From Haloimpatiens lingqiaonensis (lineage in GTDB: Bacteria > Bacillota > Clostridia > Clostridiales > Clostridiaceae): a stretch of 49,254 nucleotides of DNA. Below the pieces are notes generated by a model that saw nothing but the letters and a program-made list of their open reading frames with translations, made no database searches and was not told the origin of the DNA. The translations under genes and the position numbers were made by a program. Below, piece by piece: positions 1 to 7,709 of the stretch (positions are counted from its first letter, which is position 1; each line of letters opens with the position of its first letter). The stretch is from the NCBI RefSeq assembly GCF_901447495.1, contig NZ_CABDWS010000016.1:1-49254 (forward strand), given 5' to 3'.

Positions 1-93
1 AGGAATGTATTTACAAATAAACATAAGTAATTGATAAATTATTTTTAAAAGATATTGATTATAGGAAATTAAATAAGTTATAATTGAATCCAT
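1..93 (-). CDS. Partial CDS running off the left edge, possibly a transposase N-terminus
   Basis: Reading leftwards from an ATG at 93-91 there are 31 stop-free codons to the window edge. The peptide begins MDSIITYLISYNQYLLK and continues IIYQLLMFICKYIP. An AAAGGATG ribosome site lies about 8 nt upstream, and an extended -10 (TGCTATAAT) sits at 145-137 on the same strand. This hydrophobic, tyrosine-rich start reminds me of N-termini of clostridial IS transposases, but that is recollection rather than proof. The reading frame and its signals are seen; the identity is a guess. Confidence 0.5.
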   Translation of the reverse strand, partial: MDSIITYLISYNQYLLKIIYQLLMFICKYIP

Positions 94-142
94 AGCAATG
101 ACATCCTTTCATGTTATTTTTGGTTTTAGCGATTCAATTATA
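79..142. repeat. 12-bp perfect inverted repeat around the left-edge gene start
   Basis: TATAATTGAATC at 79-90 is matched exactly by its reverse complement at 131-142, with a 40-nt loop. On the minus strand one arm contains the -10 of the left-edge gene and the other lies over its first codons. It could be an operator pair, an IS-end structure or an RNA hairpin. A second stem, CAATGAC at 96-102 with GTCATTG at 157-163, is incompatible with the first. Confidence 0.6.
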
Positions 143-220
143 GCATAAAAAAGGGGGTCATTGTTTTTTTATTAAAAAAACTCTGTAACCATTGATATAT
201 AAAGGTAAAAATTAATAAGT

Positions 221-263
221 AGTGTAAAAAACTTTACACTACCCCGATAAACCTAGGAGGGGT
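221..263 (+). promoter_or_regulatory. 20-nt perfect palindrome and RBS-pairing element before ribU
   Basis: AGTGTAAA/TTTACACT (221-228, 233-240) forms a perfect palindrome 27 nt before the ribU start codon. Directly after it CCCC (242-245) can pair with the GGGG (259-262) of the AGGAGGGG ribosome site. This may be a repressor operator or a translational control structure. I find no conserved FMN-riboswitch core here, although ribU genes of Firmicutes often have one. Confidence 0.45.
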
Positions 264-266
264 TTT

Positions 267-902
267 ATGAAAAATTCAAAATTAAACAAAAACATCAAAA
301 TATCATTACTAGCAGTTATAGCATTTTTACTTATGTTTATTGAAGTAGCTATACCTATATTTCCAGAGTTTCTGAAAATAGATATAAGTGACCTGCCAGC
401 GTTAATTGGAACTTTTGCTTTTGGGCCTGTGGCTGGTATTATAATTGAATTTATGAAAAATTTACTTCATGGATTATTTGCAGGTAAAACAGCTTTTATA
501 GGCGAACTTGCTAACTTCTTAGTAGGGGCAATGCTAGTAATAACCGCTGGAACTATTTATAATAAGAAAAAAGATAAAACAGGAGCAGTTATAGCATTAC
601 TTGCAGGTACAGTAGTTATGAGTTTAGGAGCAGCTATAGTAAATCTTTTTGTACTGTTGCCACTGTATGAAAAAGTACTAGGTTTCCCTATAAGTGCAGT
701 AGTAGGTATGAGTTCTAAGGTAAATCCAAAGGTTGTAAGTTTAGGAACGCTTATAATTTGGGCAATAATTCCTTTCAACTTAATAAAGGGAGCAGTAGTA
801 TGCATTATGACTAGATTAGTGTATAAGAGTGTATCTCCAATATTACACAAGGAACAAATGGAAATAGCTAATGAAAAATTAGAAAAAAAATATGAACAAT
901 AG
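267..902 (+). CDS. ribU: Riboflavin ECF transporter S component RibU
   Basis: This 211-residue membrane protein is the substrate-binding subunit of an energy-coupling-factor importer for riboflavin. It works with the shared EcfT and EcfAA' module, which is not encoded here. The family pattern is clear: about six hydrophobic helices, the FPEFLKIDISDLPALIG segment near residue 32, then FGPVAGIIIEFMKNLLH and GELANFLVG, which match the RibU/FmnP signature. The start follows a strong AGGAGGGG ribosome site at 255-262. It stands alone, with no partner in the same direction before the convergent rimI. A palindrome precedes it but no recognisable FMN aptamer. Membership of the RibU family is well supported; substrate specificity rests on family knowledge. 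Confidence 0.88.
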   Translation: MKNSKLNKNIKISLLAVIAFLLMFIEVAIPIFPEFLKIDISDLPALIGTFAFGPVAGIIIEFMKNLLHGLFAGKTAFIGELANFLVGAMLVITAGTIYNKKKDKTGAVIALLAGTVVMSLGAAIVNLFVLLPLYEKVLGFPISAVVGMSSKVNPKVVSLGTLIIWAIIPFNLIKGAVVCIMTRLVYKSVSPILHKEQMEIANEKLEKKYEQ

Positions 903-1211
903 TAAAAATAATAAATAATAAATAATAAATAACAAGAAACAAGTAAAAGTAATTCAACTTTTACGGTTAAAAAATAAAAATATAAAATTTGAAGATAAAT
1001 AGTAGGTAATAGATAAGAAGTAAGAAGTAAAAAGTAAAAAGTAACAAGTAAGAGTTAAGGATAAAACTCCTTGAGCCTTATCCTTAACTCCTATCTACTA
1101 ACTTTTACCTATCACCTAGCACCTAGTACCTAGTACCTATCACCTAGCCTTATTATCTCTGCCAATGTAGAGATTTTCTACAAAAAAGCCAACCTTGCTT
1201 ATTTAGGTAGT
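903..1211. repeat. Non-coding gap with GTAAGA/TTACTT dispersed repeat
   Basis: This 309-nt convergent intergenic stretch carries no gene. It holds AT-rich short direct repeats (AATAAATAATAAATAA, AGTAAAAAGTAAAAAGTAA), a 12-bp hairpin (1052-1063 with 1079-1090, arms GAGTTAAGGATA/TATCCTTAACTC), then CACCTAGTACCTAGTACCTA repeats at about 1110-1147. The hairpin core AAACTCCTTGAG recurs near 28527, 40700 and 44080. It probably also ends transcription from ribU or rimI. Confidence 0.7.
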
Positions 1212-1655
1212 TTACAGGTTTCTATTCCACATTATTAAACCGTCTTCTCCATCAGGATAGTATTTTTTTCGAATTCCCTCTTCTTTAAAATTAAACTTCT
1301 TGTACAAATTTTGAGCAATGGTATTAGAGGTTCTAACTTCTAGGGTTAGTTCTTTTACACCAATAGTTTTACAGAGATCTAAAATACCGTTCATTAAATG
1401 AACGGAAATGTCTAAACCACGGTAATCAGGATGTACTGCTATACTTATGATATGAGCTTCATCTAGTATGGCCCATATACCAGCATAGCCCACTACTAAG
1501 TCGTCCCTAAGGGCAACTATATAGTGAGCAAATTTATTCTCCAATTCTTTTGTAAATGAACTTTTAGACCAAGGGTCTTTAAAACTAAGAGAATTTATTT
1601 TAAGAACTTCGTCAATATACTCATCTGATATATTTTTTATTATTATATCACTCAT
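1212..1655 (-). CDS. rimI: Ribosomal-protein alanine N-acetyltransferase RimI-like (GNAT)
   Basis: This 147-residue GNAT-fold acetyltransferase is usually named RimI, which acetylates the N-terminus of ribosomal protein S18 with acetyl-CoA. The central VHPDYRGLDISVHLM segment is the acetyl-CoA pyrophosphate loop, somewhat divergent from the usual R-x-x-G-x-G/A. LYKKFNFKEEGIRKKYY near the C-terminus is typical of RimI. I chose the ATG at 1655 rather than the longer reading from 1676, because GAAGGAATAAT lies just upstream and the remaining sequence aligns with the family start. It follows tsaB directly in the same operon, a common Firmicutes arrangement (tsaE-tsaB-rimI). The true substrate cannot be read from sequence. 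Confidence 0.88.
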   Translation of the reverse strand: MSDIIIKNISDEYIDEVLKINSLSFKDPWSKSSFTKELENKFAHYIVALRDDLVVGYAGIWAILDEAHIISIAVHPDYRGLDISVHLMNGILDLCKTIGVKELTLEVRTSNTIAQNLYKKFNFKEEGIRKKYYPDGEDGLIMWNRNL

Positions 1656-1656
1656 A

Positions 1657-2355
1657 TTATTCCTTCTTTTTTTCATATTCTCTTTCAGCTTGAGATTTTC
1701 TTAAATAAACAGGGCTTGCAGTTAATATATCATCAGTTATGCCCTCTTTAAAAAGCTCCATACCTAATTGACCTAGTGAAGAGGCATTCATTATATTTAA
1801 ATGAGTAGGAGCAAAAAAACATTCAGCCAAAGAGTCCTTTAGTTTAGATGAAAATTTGTATGTACCATCTCCTATGAAAGTAACCGAAGAATTTTTTTCT
1901 TTTATAATGCTGATTAATTCATCAATATGAATGGCCATATAATCGGTTATTCTGCACAACTTACCATTATTAAAGGTAAACAATGCGGTATAAACATTAT
2001 CCCTTAAGGCGTCTAAAATAGGACATATTAATCCAGAAGTATAGGCTAAATTATTAGCAAGAGAATCCAAAGATGATACACAAACTAAAGGCTTATTTGA
2101 GCCTTGGCAAAGACCTTTTACAGTTGCCATGCCGATTCTTAAACCTGTAAATGAGCCAGGGCCCTTTGAGCAAACGAAACCATCTATGGAACTTATATTT
2201 AAGCCTATATTTTTTAGAAGGTTTTCTATCATAGGCATAAGAATTACTGAATGCTGTTTTTTATAATTAAAAGTAATTTCACCTAAAACTTTATCATCTT
2301 CAAGCACAGCGCAACTAGCCACTTCTGTTGAAGAATCTATGCTTAAAATTTTCAT
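1657..2355 (-). CDS. tsaB: tRNA t6A biosynthesis protein TsaB
   Basis: TsaB is a non-catalytic ASKHA-fold partner of TsaD needed for threonylcarbamoyl-adenosine at position 37 of ANN-reading tRNAs. The 232-residue product starts MKILSIDSSTEVASCAVLED, contains KGPGSFTGLRIGMATVKGL near residue 65, and has the usual degenerate C-terminal half. Its start overlaps the end of tsaE by 4 nt (ATGA), indicating translational coupling. rimI begins immediately after it. The catalytic partner tsaD lies apart, at 28610-29632 on the plus strand, as is common in clostridia. Confidence 0.95.
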   Translation of the reverse strand: MKILSIDSSTEVASCAVLEDDKVLGEITFNYKKQHSVILMPMIENLLKNIGLNISSIDGFVCSKGPGSFTGLRIGMATVKGLCQGSNKPLVCVSSLDSLANNLAYTSGLICPILDALRDNVYTALFTFNNGKLCRITDYMAIHIDELISIIKEKNSSVTFIGDGTYKFSSKLKDSLAECFFAPTHLNIMNASSLGQLGMELFKEGITDDILTASPVYLRKSQAEREYEKKKE

Positions 2356-2810
2356 ATTCTAATCTCCTTTACGTAATTATATCTATCTCCAGTATAAGTA
2401 ATAACTATTTTTCTAAAGTTTTCGCCTAGTTCAGGTAGTTTGTGTATGCTTATTTCCATATGTTCCTTTGGAATAAGTTCTTCTATATAATTTGCCCACT
2501 CGATGACACTTACTGCAGGGCTGAATATGTATTCATCAAATCCAATAGCTTCTATTTCATCAGGATCATTTACCCTGTACACATCAAAGTGATAAAACTT
2601 CAATCTTCCATTGTATTCGTTAACTATATTAAATGTAGGGCTTGTTATATAATCTGTAACTTCTAATCCCTTAGCAATTCCTTTGGTAAGATGGGTTTTT
2701 CCAGTGCCTAAATCACCTATTAAACATATAACGTCACCTGGAAGGGACAATTTCCCTATTTGTTCTCCCACACAAAGGGTTTTTTCAATACTATCTACTA
2801 TAAATTCCAT
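2352..2810 (-). CDS. tsaE: tRNA t6A biosynthesis ATPase TsaE
   Basis: TsaE is a small P-loop ATPase that resets the TsaB-TsaD complex during t6A synthesis. The 152-residue product has the Walker A motif GDLGTGKTHLTKG near residue 32, the family motif TSPTFNIVNEY, the HFDVYR segment and the conserved VIEWANYIEELIP near residue 105. It is the first gene of the minus-strand operon tsaE-tsaB-rimI. GGAGAGGATTTT sits just before the ATG at 2810, and it overlaps tsaB by ATGA. Confidence 0.95.
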   Translation of the reverse strand: MEFIVDSIEKTLCVGEQIGKLSLPGDVICLIGDLGTGKTHLTKGIAKGLEVTDYITSPTFNIVNEYNGRLKFYHFDVYRVNDPDEIEAIGFDEYIFSPAVSVIEWANYIEELIPKEHMEISIHKLPELGENFRKIVITYTGDRYNYVKEIRI

Positions 2811-3164
2811 AAAATCCTCTCCTACTTAAGCAATAGTCTACACTATAAATATTCTATACTAAAAATATAAAAAATAAAAGGTAATCCTAATATATATTTT
2901 TTTTAAGAAACTATTATTTATTACCTATTAGTTCTTACCTTTTCACTTTTACGTATTAGCTACTCAACAAATTCCTATTTTATGAGCTAAAGTTTGAGTA
3001 ACTAAATATTTAACTATTTAACTATTTAACTATTTATTATAAAGTAAAAAGTTTTATAGCTAAAAAAGCTTATTTATTCAATAATTTATTGCATAAGTAG
3101 GGTATATTTTATAAAATATATATAAAAACATAATTAATTATATGAAATTTTGAGGTGCAATATA
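2811..3164. repeat. Divergent intergenic region with short tandem repeats
   Basis: This stretch between tsaE and the lipoprotein gene shows no coding sequence. It contains a fragment of the dispersed repeat (TTATTACCTATTAGTTCTTACC, 2919-2940, followed by TTTTCACTTTTAC) and about 3.5 copies of ATTTAACT (3008-3037). An imperfect stem AGCTACTCA/TGAGTAACT lies near 2959-3003. Promoters of both flanking genes should be here, but I could not fix them. Confidence 0.55.
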
Positions 3165-4115
3165 ATGAAAAAATGTACTCTAGTAATATTACTTATATTA
3201 ACGATTATTATTTCTGGATGTAATAATAAAATTAATATAAATAATAAGGATAACAATAAAAATAATATAGAAAATTCAAAGATAAGTAATTCAAAAAAAG
3301 ATAAAGAACAAATTAAATTGGATATATTAGTTAGTAATAAATTTTTATATGATTGTGTAAAAAAAATAGATAAGGGAATACATAAAGTTGATTATATATT
3401 TAATAAAAAAGGTGAGCAAATATATGTAAATTACTATTACGATATAAGTTATGTACCAGATATTTTTATATATGATGAATTTAATTTTTCAAATCTTAAT
3501 AATAGTTATATAAGCAGGATAGAAGGTAATAAAGTAGGTATAATAAATAGTTCAAGGGGTGCTAATCCTTTATCCTATTATAAGAATGTAGACAAGTATG
3601 GAAAAGGTGAAGAATGTATATTCTGGAATAATATTGATAATTATAAAGTGGTTTTGGTAAATGTGAAAAACGCTATAGTGGAAAGAGACCCGTTAAATAG
3701 AAGTTATTATGAGAAAAATTTTAAAGAGAGCTTAAAAGAATTAGAGGATTATGAAAAAATATTTAAAAAGCAAGGGGAAGGTGTTAAGGAACATTTATTT
3801 ATAGTAGAGGGCAATAGTTTGGATTATATAATGGCGTATAGTGGTTTGAAAACTGTAAGCATAGATGAAAATATTGAGAAAAGTAAAGAATTAGATTTAA
3901 ATAAAATTATAGAAGAAAAATATGAAAAAAATAAGGATAAGATGGTACTAGTATACTTTAGTAATGATTTTTTGAGTAAAAATAAAGAATTTATTGCAAA
4001 GTATGGAGTGAAATGTGTTAAGGTAAGTAATTTTAATATAAGTGCTGAATATGATAAAGTGTTGGACTATGAAAAAAAATTATTTAGTACACTTGTAAAT
4101 ATTTGTACTAAATAA
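3165..4115 (+). CDS. Orphan lipoprotein with distant ZnuA/TroA-like features
   Basis: The product is a 316-residue exported lipoprotein. Residues 1-22 form a lipoprotein signal with the lipobox ISGC, so it should be anchored outside the membrane. An Asn/Lys-rich linker follows. The segment around residues 165-195 (VKNAIVERDPLNRSYYEKN followed by a coiled helix) resembles the helix of cluster A-I metal-binding proteins such as ZnuA. The metal-ligand histidines expected in that family are not evident, and no permease or ATPase lies beside it. I start it at the ATG at 3165, preceded by GAGGTG, rather than the TTG at 3150. Lysine and asparagine codons are very abundant. The function is unknown; the ZnuA link is weak inference. 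Confidence 0.7.
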   Translation: MKKCTLVILLILTIIISGCNNKININNKDNNKNNIENSKISNSKKDKEQIKLDILVSNKFLYDCVKKIDKGIHKVDYIFNKKGEQIYVNYYYDISYVPDIFIYDEFNFSNLNNSYISRIEGNKVGIINSSRGANPLSYYKNVDKYGKGEECIFWNNIDNYKVVLVNVKNAIVERDPLNRSYYEKNFKESLKELEDYEKIFKKQGEGVKEHLFIVEGNSLDYIMAYSGLKTVSIDENIEKSKELDLNKIIEEKYEKNKDKMVLVYFSNDFLSKNKEFIAKYGVKCVKVSNFNISAEYDKVLDYEKKLFSTLVNICTK

Positions 4116-4162
4116 TAAATATGATGTATAATTGTTATAAGTAACTATAAGGAGGGGGATTT

Positions 4163-4789
4163 ATGTTTGTCAATAATTTAATGTTACCAAAAGAAAAATT
4201 AATTACTGTTACACCAAAGGATACTATTCAAAAGGCTTTGGATTTAATGGAGAAAAATAATTTTTTATCAATTCCCGTATGTGATGGGGATAAATTCTAT
4301 GGAAGTATATCTAAGGAAATGATATATACTTTTTATTATGAGAAATGTTTAGATAAAAAGTGTCTTTTAGAAGATTTTCAAGTAGAAAAGGTTATGAGAA
4401 TAGATGTGCCAAGTATAGAACCATTACAACAAATAGAAAAAGCTGCTCATTTTTTAGAAACAAAGAATATTTCTTTTGTAGCAGTAGTAGACCAATATGG
4501 AGATTTTAAGGGAATAGTAACACATCATGCTATATTCCATCAATTCACAGAGTTGTTTGGATTAAATCAAGGAAAAAGATTAGCAGTTATAGCATATGAT
4601 ATACCTGGCCAAATATCTAGATTATCAAAGATTATAACTGAAAACAATGGAGACATTATAAGCTTTGTTGTAGTAGACCCTAAGAGTTTAACAGAAGTAA
4701 AAGAAGTAGTTGTAAGAATAAAGGCTTCTGATGAGGTATTTAACAAAATTCAACAACAAGTTAAGGAAAATGGATTTAAAGTTCAGTAA
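4163..4789 (+). CDS. CBS-pair and ACT domain protein (AcuB-like)
   Basis: This 208-residue cytosolic protein has two CBS motifs (about residues 6-60 and 72-130) followed by a C-terminal ACT-like domain (about 138-208, starting RLAVIAYDIPGQISRLSKI). This domain order is that of AcuB-type proteins. CBS pairs usually bind adenosine nucleotides and ACT domains bind amino acids, so a sensor or regulator role is likely. Its partner is unknown. It lies 47 nt after the lipoprotein gene with its own strong GGAGGGGG site, so co-transcription is possible. A stem-loop with a T run follows at 4812-4845. Confidence 0.85.
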   Translation: MFVNNLMLPKEKLITVTPKDTIQKALDLMEKNNFLSIPVCDGDKFYGSISKEMIYTFYYEKCLDKKCLLEDFQVEKVMRIDVPSIEPLQQIEKAAHFLETKNISFVAVVDQYGDFKGIVTHHAIFHQFTELFGLNQGKRLAVIAYDIPGQISRLSKIITENNGDIISFVVVDPKSLTEVKEVVVRIKASDEVFNKIQQQVKENGFKVQ

Positions 4790-4811
4790 ATATAAATATT
4801 ATAAAAGATTT

Positions 4812-4845
4812 AAAGGTGGCTTATAATTTTGTAAGTCACTTTTTC
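4812..4845 (+). terminator. Rho-independent terminator after the CBS-ACT gene
   Basis: GTGGCTTA (4816-4823) pairs with TAAGTCAC (4832-4839), with one G-T pair, followed by a T run. Confidence 0.75.
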
Positions 4846-5139
4846 AATGCTCAATTAACAATGAACAACTATCAATGAAAGTTGAAACTCCTAAGGAATT
4901 TGTTGAATTTATATTTTTAAAAACTCCAAGAGAAGTTTTTTACTTAATTAATCCTTGATCATTTGTACATTGATATTTGCAATGCTATTGTATTATTAAT
5001 ATAATATTGATATAATACATTAAGTAAAGTTTATTATAAACTTGTTGATTGTTATATTTGTGGGGTAATTTTAATTTTAAACTAAAGAGTAGCTAGTTCA
5101 TTCATATCTTAAATCTTTTAGAAATAGGAGAAAATGTAT
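4846..5139 (+). promoter_or_regulatory. Leader of the alcohol dehydrogenase gene with candidate promoter
   Basis: After the terminator lies a repeat fragment (CAATTAACAATGAACAACTA, then GAAACTCCTAAGGAATTT, 4850-4905). A related segment appears inverted near 31631. A plausible sigma-A promoter is TTGTAT (4988-4993) with TATAAT (5011-5016), a 17-bp spacer. No CCCC/GGG MerR-type dyad is present, so this gene may be controlled separately from the rest of the BMC locus. Confidence 0.4.
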
Positions 5140-6282
5140 ATGAAAGAATTTAGTATTAACACAAATGTCTATTTTGGAGAAGGTTCTTTAGATAGACTAA
5201 GCAAAATTGAAGGTAAAAGAGTACTGATTGTATGCGATAAGTTTATGGAAACTTCAGGCATGGTTGCAAAAGTACAACAAAAACTTGTGAACTGTGAAGT
5301 AGCTATATACAGTGATATTGTGCCTGATCCATCCGTAGAAGTTATTGCAGCTGGTATTCAAAAGTTAAAAAGCTGTAATGCAGAAATTATGATAGCTCTT
5401 GGTGGAGGTTCATCAATAGATGGAGCCAAGGCTATAAGAGAATATGCAAAAAAAATTACTGGAGGAGTTTCTTCTATAAAAGAATTCTATGCTATACCTA
5501 CTACAAGTGGCACAGGTTCTGAAGTTACTGAATATGCAGTAATTACAAACAAACAAGAAGGGTTAAAATATGCTCTTGCAGACAAATCTCTTCTTCCAAC
5601 AGTTGCTATTCTTGATCCTGAACTAGTAAAAACTGTACCTAATTTTATAACTGCAGATACGGGAATGGATGTAATAACACATGCTCTAGAAGCATATGTT
5701 TCAAAGAATGCTACTGATTTTTCAGATGCTCTTGCAGAAAAAGCTGTTACTTTAGCTTTTAAATTTTTACCACAGGCTTATGCTGACGGCAACGATATAG
5801 TAGCAAGAGAAAAACTTCACAATGCATCATGTCTTGCTGGTATGGCATTCAATGCAGCTGGACTTGGAATTACTCATAGCTTAGCGCATGCTGTAGGTGG
5901 AAAATTACATATTTCTCATGGAAGAAGTAATGCAATTATACTACCTCATGTAATTGAATACAATGCTAATTTGAATAAAGAGGCTTTCAATGCTGAATAT
6001 GGAATAGCTGCTAAAAAATATCATAGAATTGCAGAATTATTAAATTTACATGCACCAAATGTAAATATTGGAGTTAATAATCTAATTAGAAGTGTTGTAG
6101 AACTTCAAAAGACATTGATGATTCCAACAACATTAAAAGAACAAGGTGCTGACATGGATTTAGCTAAAGCAACAAGAGAAGACATTGTAAATGCAGCTTC
6201 TAAGGATATTTGTACAACTGCAAACCCTAGAGAAGCAACAAGAGAAGATTTATTAAAAATATTAGATAAGGTTATGGAGTAA
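5140..6282 (+). CDS. Iron-dependent alcohol dehydrogenase of the choline BMC (CutO/PduQ/EutG type)
   Basis: The 380-residue product is a group III iron alcohol dehydrogenase, expected to reduce acetaldehyde to ethanol and regenerate NAD+ in the microcompartment. It carries the NAD-binding [11 protein letters not shown] near residue 88, [14 protein letters not shown], and metal ligands in [12 protein letters not shown] and in [19 protein letters not shown]. The ATG at 5140 fits AGGAG (5126-5130) better than the ATG at 5134, which is only 3 nt from it. It precedes the MerR gene and is separated from it by a terminator, so it is probably its own transcription unit. I see no clear encapsulation peptide. 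The assignment to choline fermentation is by context. Confidence 0.88.
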   Translation: MKEFSINTNVYFGEGSLDRLSKIEGKRVLIVCDKFMETSGMVAKVQQKLVNCEVAIYSDIVPDPSVEVIAAGIQKLKSCNAEIMIALGGGSSIDGAKAIREYAKKITGGVSSIKEFYAIPTTSGTGSEVTEYAVITNKQEGLKYALADKSLLPTVAILDPELVKTVPNFITADTGMDVITHALEAYVSKNATDFSDALAEKAVTLAFKFLPQAYADGNDIVAREKLHNASCLAGMAFNAAGLGITHSLAHAVGGKLHISHGRSNAIILPHVIEYNANLNKEAFNAEYGIAAKKYHRIAELLNLHAPNVNIGVNNLIRSVVELQKTLMIPTTLKEQGADMDLAKATREDIVNAASKDICTTANPREATREDLLKILDKVME

Positions 6283-6297
6283 AATTTTGTAGTTAAT

Positions 6298-6323
6298 ACC
6301 ACTCATTAATGGGTGGTTTTTTT
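6298..6323 (+). terminator. Terminator after the alcohol dehydrogenase
   Basis: ACCACTCATTAATGGGTGGT (6298-6317) folds into a compact hairpin followed by seven T. Confidence 0.85.
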
Positions 6324-6403
6324 ATGTGATTTTTCAGAAAAAAGTTGAGAAATTAGCTTAAATAAAATATAATTAAAAATATCACAAAAGAAGGAGGTCT
6401 AAC

Positions 6404-7237
6404 ATGGGAGAGGAGTTGTATTCAATAGGGAAAGTAGAGGAAATATGTAAAATAACAAAGAAAGCACTGAGATATTATGATAAAATGGGCATATTATCTC
6501 CTGATAAAGTAGCTGATGAAAGCGGATACAGATATTATAGCAAAAAGAATTTATTATCAGTACCGGTTATAAAATATTATAAGCAAAGTGGATTTAAGTT
6601 AGAAGAAATGAGAAGCTTTTTAAAAGGTACAACCTATGAATTTGTTGATAAAAGCTTTAGAAATAAAATTGATGAATTAAAAGAGCTTGAAAGAGAAATA
6701 AATTTAAAAATCAGGTCCATTAAAGATTGGCACGATCTTATAATTGAGGCACAGATGGTACTTGAAAATAATATTTGTGATGTGACTATAAAATATATAG
6801 ATAATCGTAATTTGATTTTTTTGGATCAAGATTTTAAATACGATTATATGGATTCTATAATTAATATAGAATTTAATAATTACATTGATAGAATAGATAA
6901 TGCAATAACAGGACCTGTAATTATTCGTTTCCCCTCTTTTGAAGATAAAATTAATGGAAAATGTACTAGGGTGACAATAATGCAAGAGACCATTTTGAGA
7001 TGTAGAGAGGAAGAATGTATTCAATTTGGAGGCTGGATAGCGGCTTCTTGCTATCACATAGGAACTCATGAAACAATTGATGAAACTTATAAAAAAATAA
7101 AAGAATGGACGAAAAAACATGGTTACATATGTTCAGATGAATCCTATGAAAGATATGTAACCGATTATTGGACAACTAAAAATACAGATAAATTTGTAAC
7201 GGAAATTTTTATTAAAATCAGTAGAAAAAATAAGTAG
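6404..7237 (+). CDS. MerR-family activator, likely regulator of the choline BMC locus
   Basis: The 277-residue protein has an N-terminal MerR DNA-binding domain (residues about 4-75, with KKALRYYDKMGILSP and SGYRYYSKKNL). A dimerisation helix spans about 80-125. A C-terminal GyrI/BmrR-like effector domain ends YVTDYWTTKNTDKFVTEIFIKI. BmrR-type domains bind bulky cations, so choline is an attractive but unproven inducer. AAGGAGG precedes the ATG. The two downstream promoters (7513-7544 and 10715-10746) have 20-bp spacers with a shared dyad, which is how MerR activators work. That makes this the best candidate regulator of the whole locus. Confidence 0.85.
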   Translation: MGEELYSIGKVEEICKITKKALRYYDKMGILSPDKVADESGYRYYSKKNLLSVPVIKYYKQSGFKLEEMRSFLKGTTYEFVDKSFRNKIDELKELEREINLKIRSIKDWHDLIIEAQMVLENNICDVTIKYIDNRNLIFLDQDFKYDYMDSIINIEFNNYIDRIDNAITGPVIIRFPSFEDKINGKCTRVTIMQETILRCREEECIQFGGWIAASCYHIGTHETIDETYKKIKEWTKKHGYICSDESYERYVTDYWTTKNTDKFVTEIFIKISRKNK

Positions 7238-7243
7238 GTAATA

Positions 7244-7324
7244 TTGAAAACGTTGACCATAGGGGAAAGTATAGATGATTTATTAAACTCAATTTGTGAA
7301 AAAAATACCAATGTTATTAAATAA
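7244..7324 (+). CDS. Possible 26-codon peptide after merR
   Basis: A TTG-started frame just after the MerR stop encodes MKTLTIGESIDDLLNSICEK and ends NTNVIK. TIGESIDDLL faintly recalls the start of DUF1858-type small proteins. The ribosome site is weak (AGTAGG), the start is TTG and the length is tiny, so this may be a gene remnant or chance. Confidence 0.2.
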   Translation: MKTLTIGESIDDLLNSICEKNTNVIK

Positions 7325-7398
7325 AAAAGGATATTTATTTCCATAATAAAATAAAACTTCCATCAATTATTATTGAATATTTTTTATATTTACATGTA

Positions 7399-7471
7399 AA
7401 AAAACCTACAAAACTAATTTAAATAAGCTACTTTGTAGTTGTATTATTAATTTAGTTATGTAGGTTTTTTT
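7399..7471. terminator. Large bidirectional terminator downstream of merR
   Basis: AAAAAACCTACA near 7399-7410 pairs with TGTAGGTTTTTT (7459-7470). Inner complementarity (CTAATTTA with TAATTTAG) extends it. A and T runs flank it on both sides. Confidence 0.75.
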
Positions 7472-7512
7472 AGATTTTTGAATTTTATTTAAATATTCTT
7501 ATTAAATATATA

Positions 7513-7544
7513 TTGACTTTACCCCATAGGGAAAGGCATATAAT
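7513..7544 (+). promoter_or_regulatory. MerR-type promoter of the first transporter module
   Basis: The -35 TTGACT (7513-7518) and -10 TATAAT (7539-7544) are 20 bp apart, longer than the 17-bp optimum. The spacer contains the dyad CTTTACCCCATAGGGAAAG (7517-7535). The same layout occurs at 10715-10746. Over-long spacers carrying a dyad are the hallmark of MerR-activated promoters. Confidence 0.75.
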
Positions 7545-7709
7545 TTAATAGAAAATGAAATATCTGCAAGATATAAAATGAAAAGTTGCTTAAAGTTTAA
7601 AAAACAAAATACCCCAAAGTATAACAATTCAAAAACACATTCATCACAAACTTTTATTTAATAATGCAAATAAAAATGTTATCAAAATTAAGCGAAAGGG
7701 GCTTTAATT

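Noticed and set aside
1015-1147. Possible CRISPR array from repeated CACCTAGTACCTA and GTAAGAAGTAA units
   Set aside because: Units are short, uneven and contiguous, with no unique spacers of regular length and no cas genes anywhere in the window.
3008-3037. ATTTAACT tandem repeats as a CRISPR or iteron origin
   Set aside because: There are only about 3.5 copies of an 8-bp unit, with no replication gene nearby. Simple slippage repeat is the better explanation.
7253-7276. TTGACC followed by ATAGGGGAAAG and TATAGAT, resembling the MerR-type promoter
   Set aside because: Only half of the dyad is present and the spacing between the boxes is about 11 bp, too short. It overlaps a possible 26-codon frame, so the likeness is probably chance.
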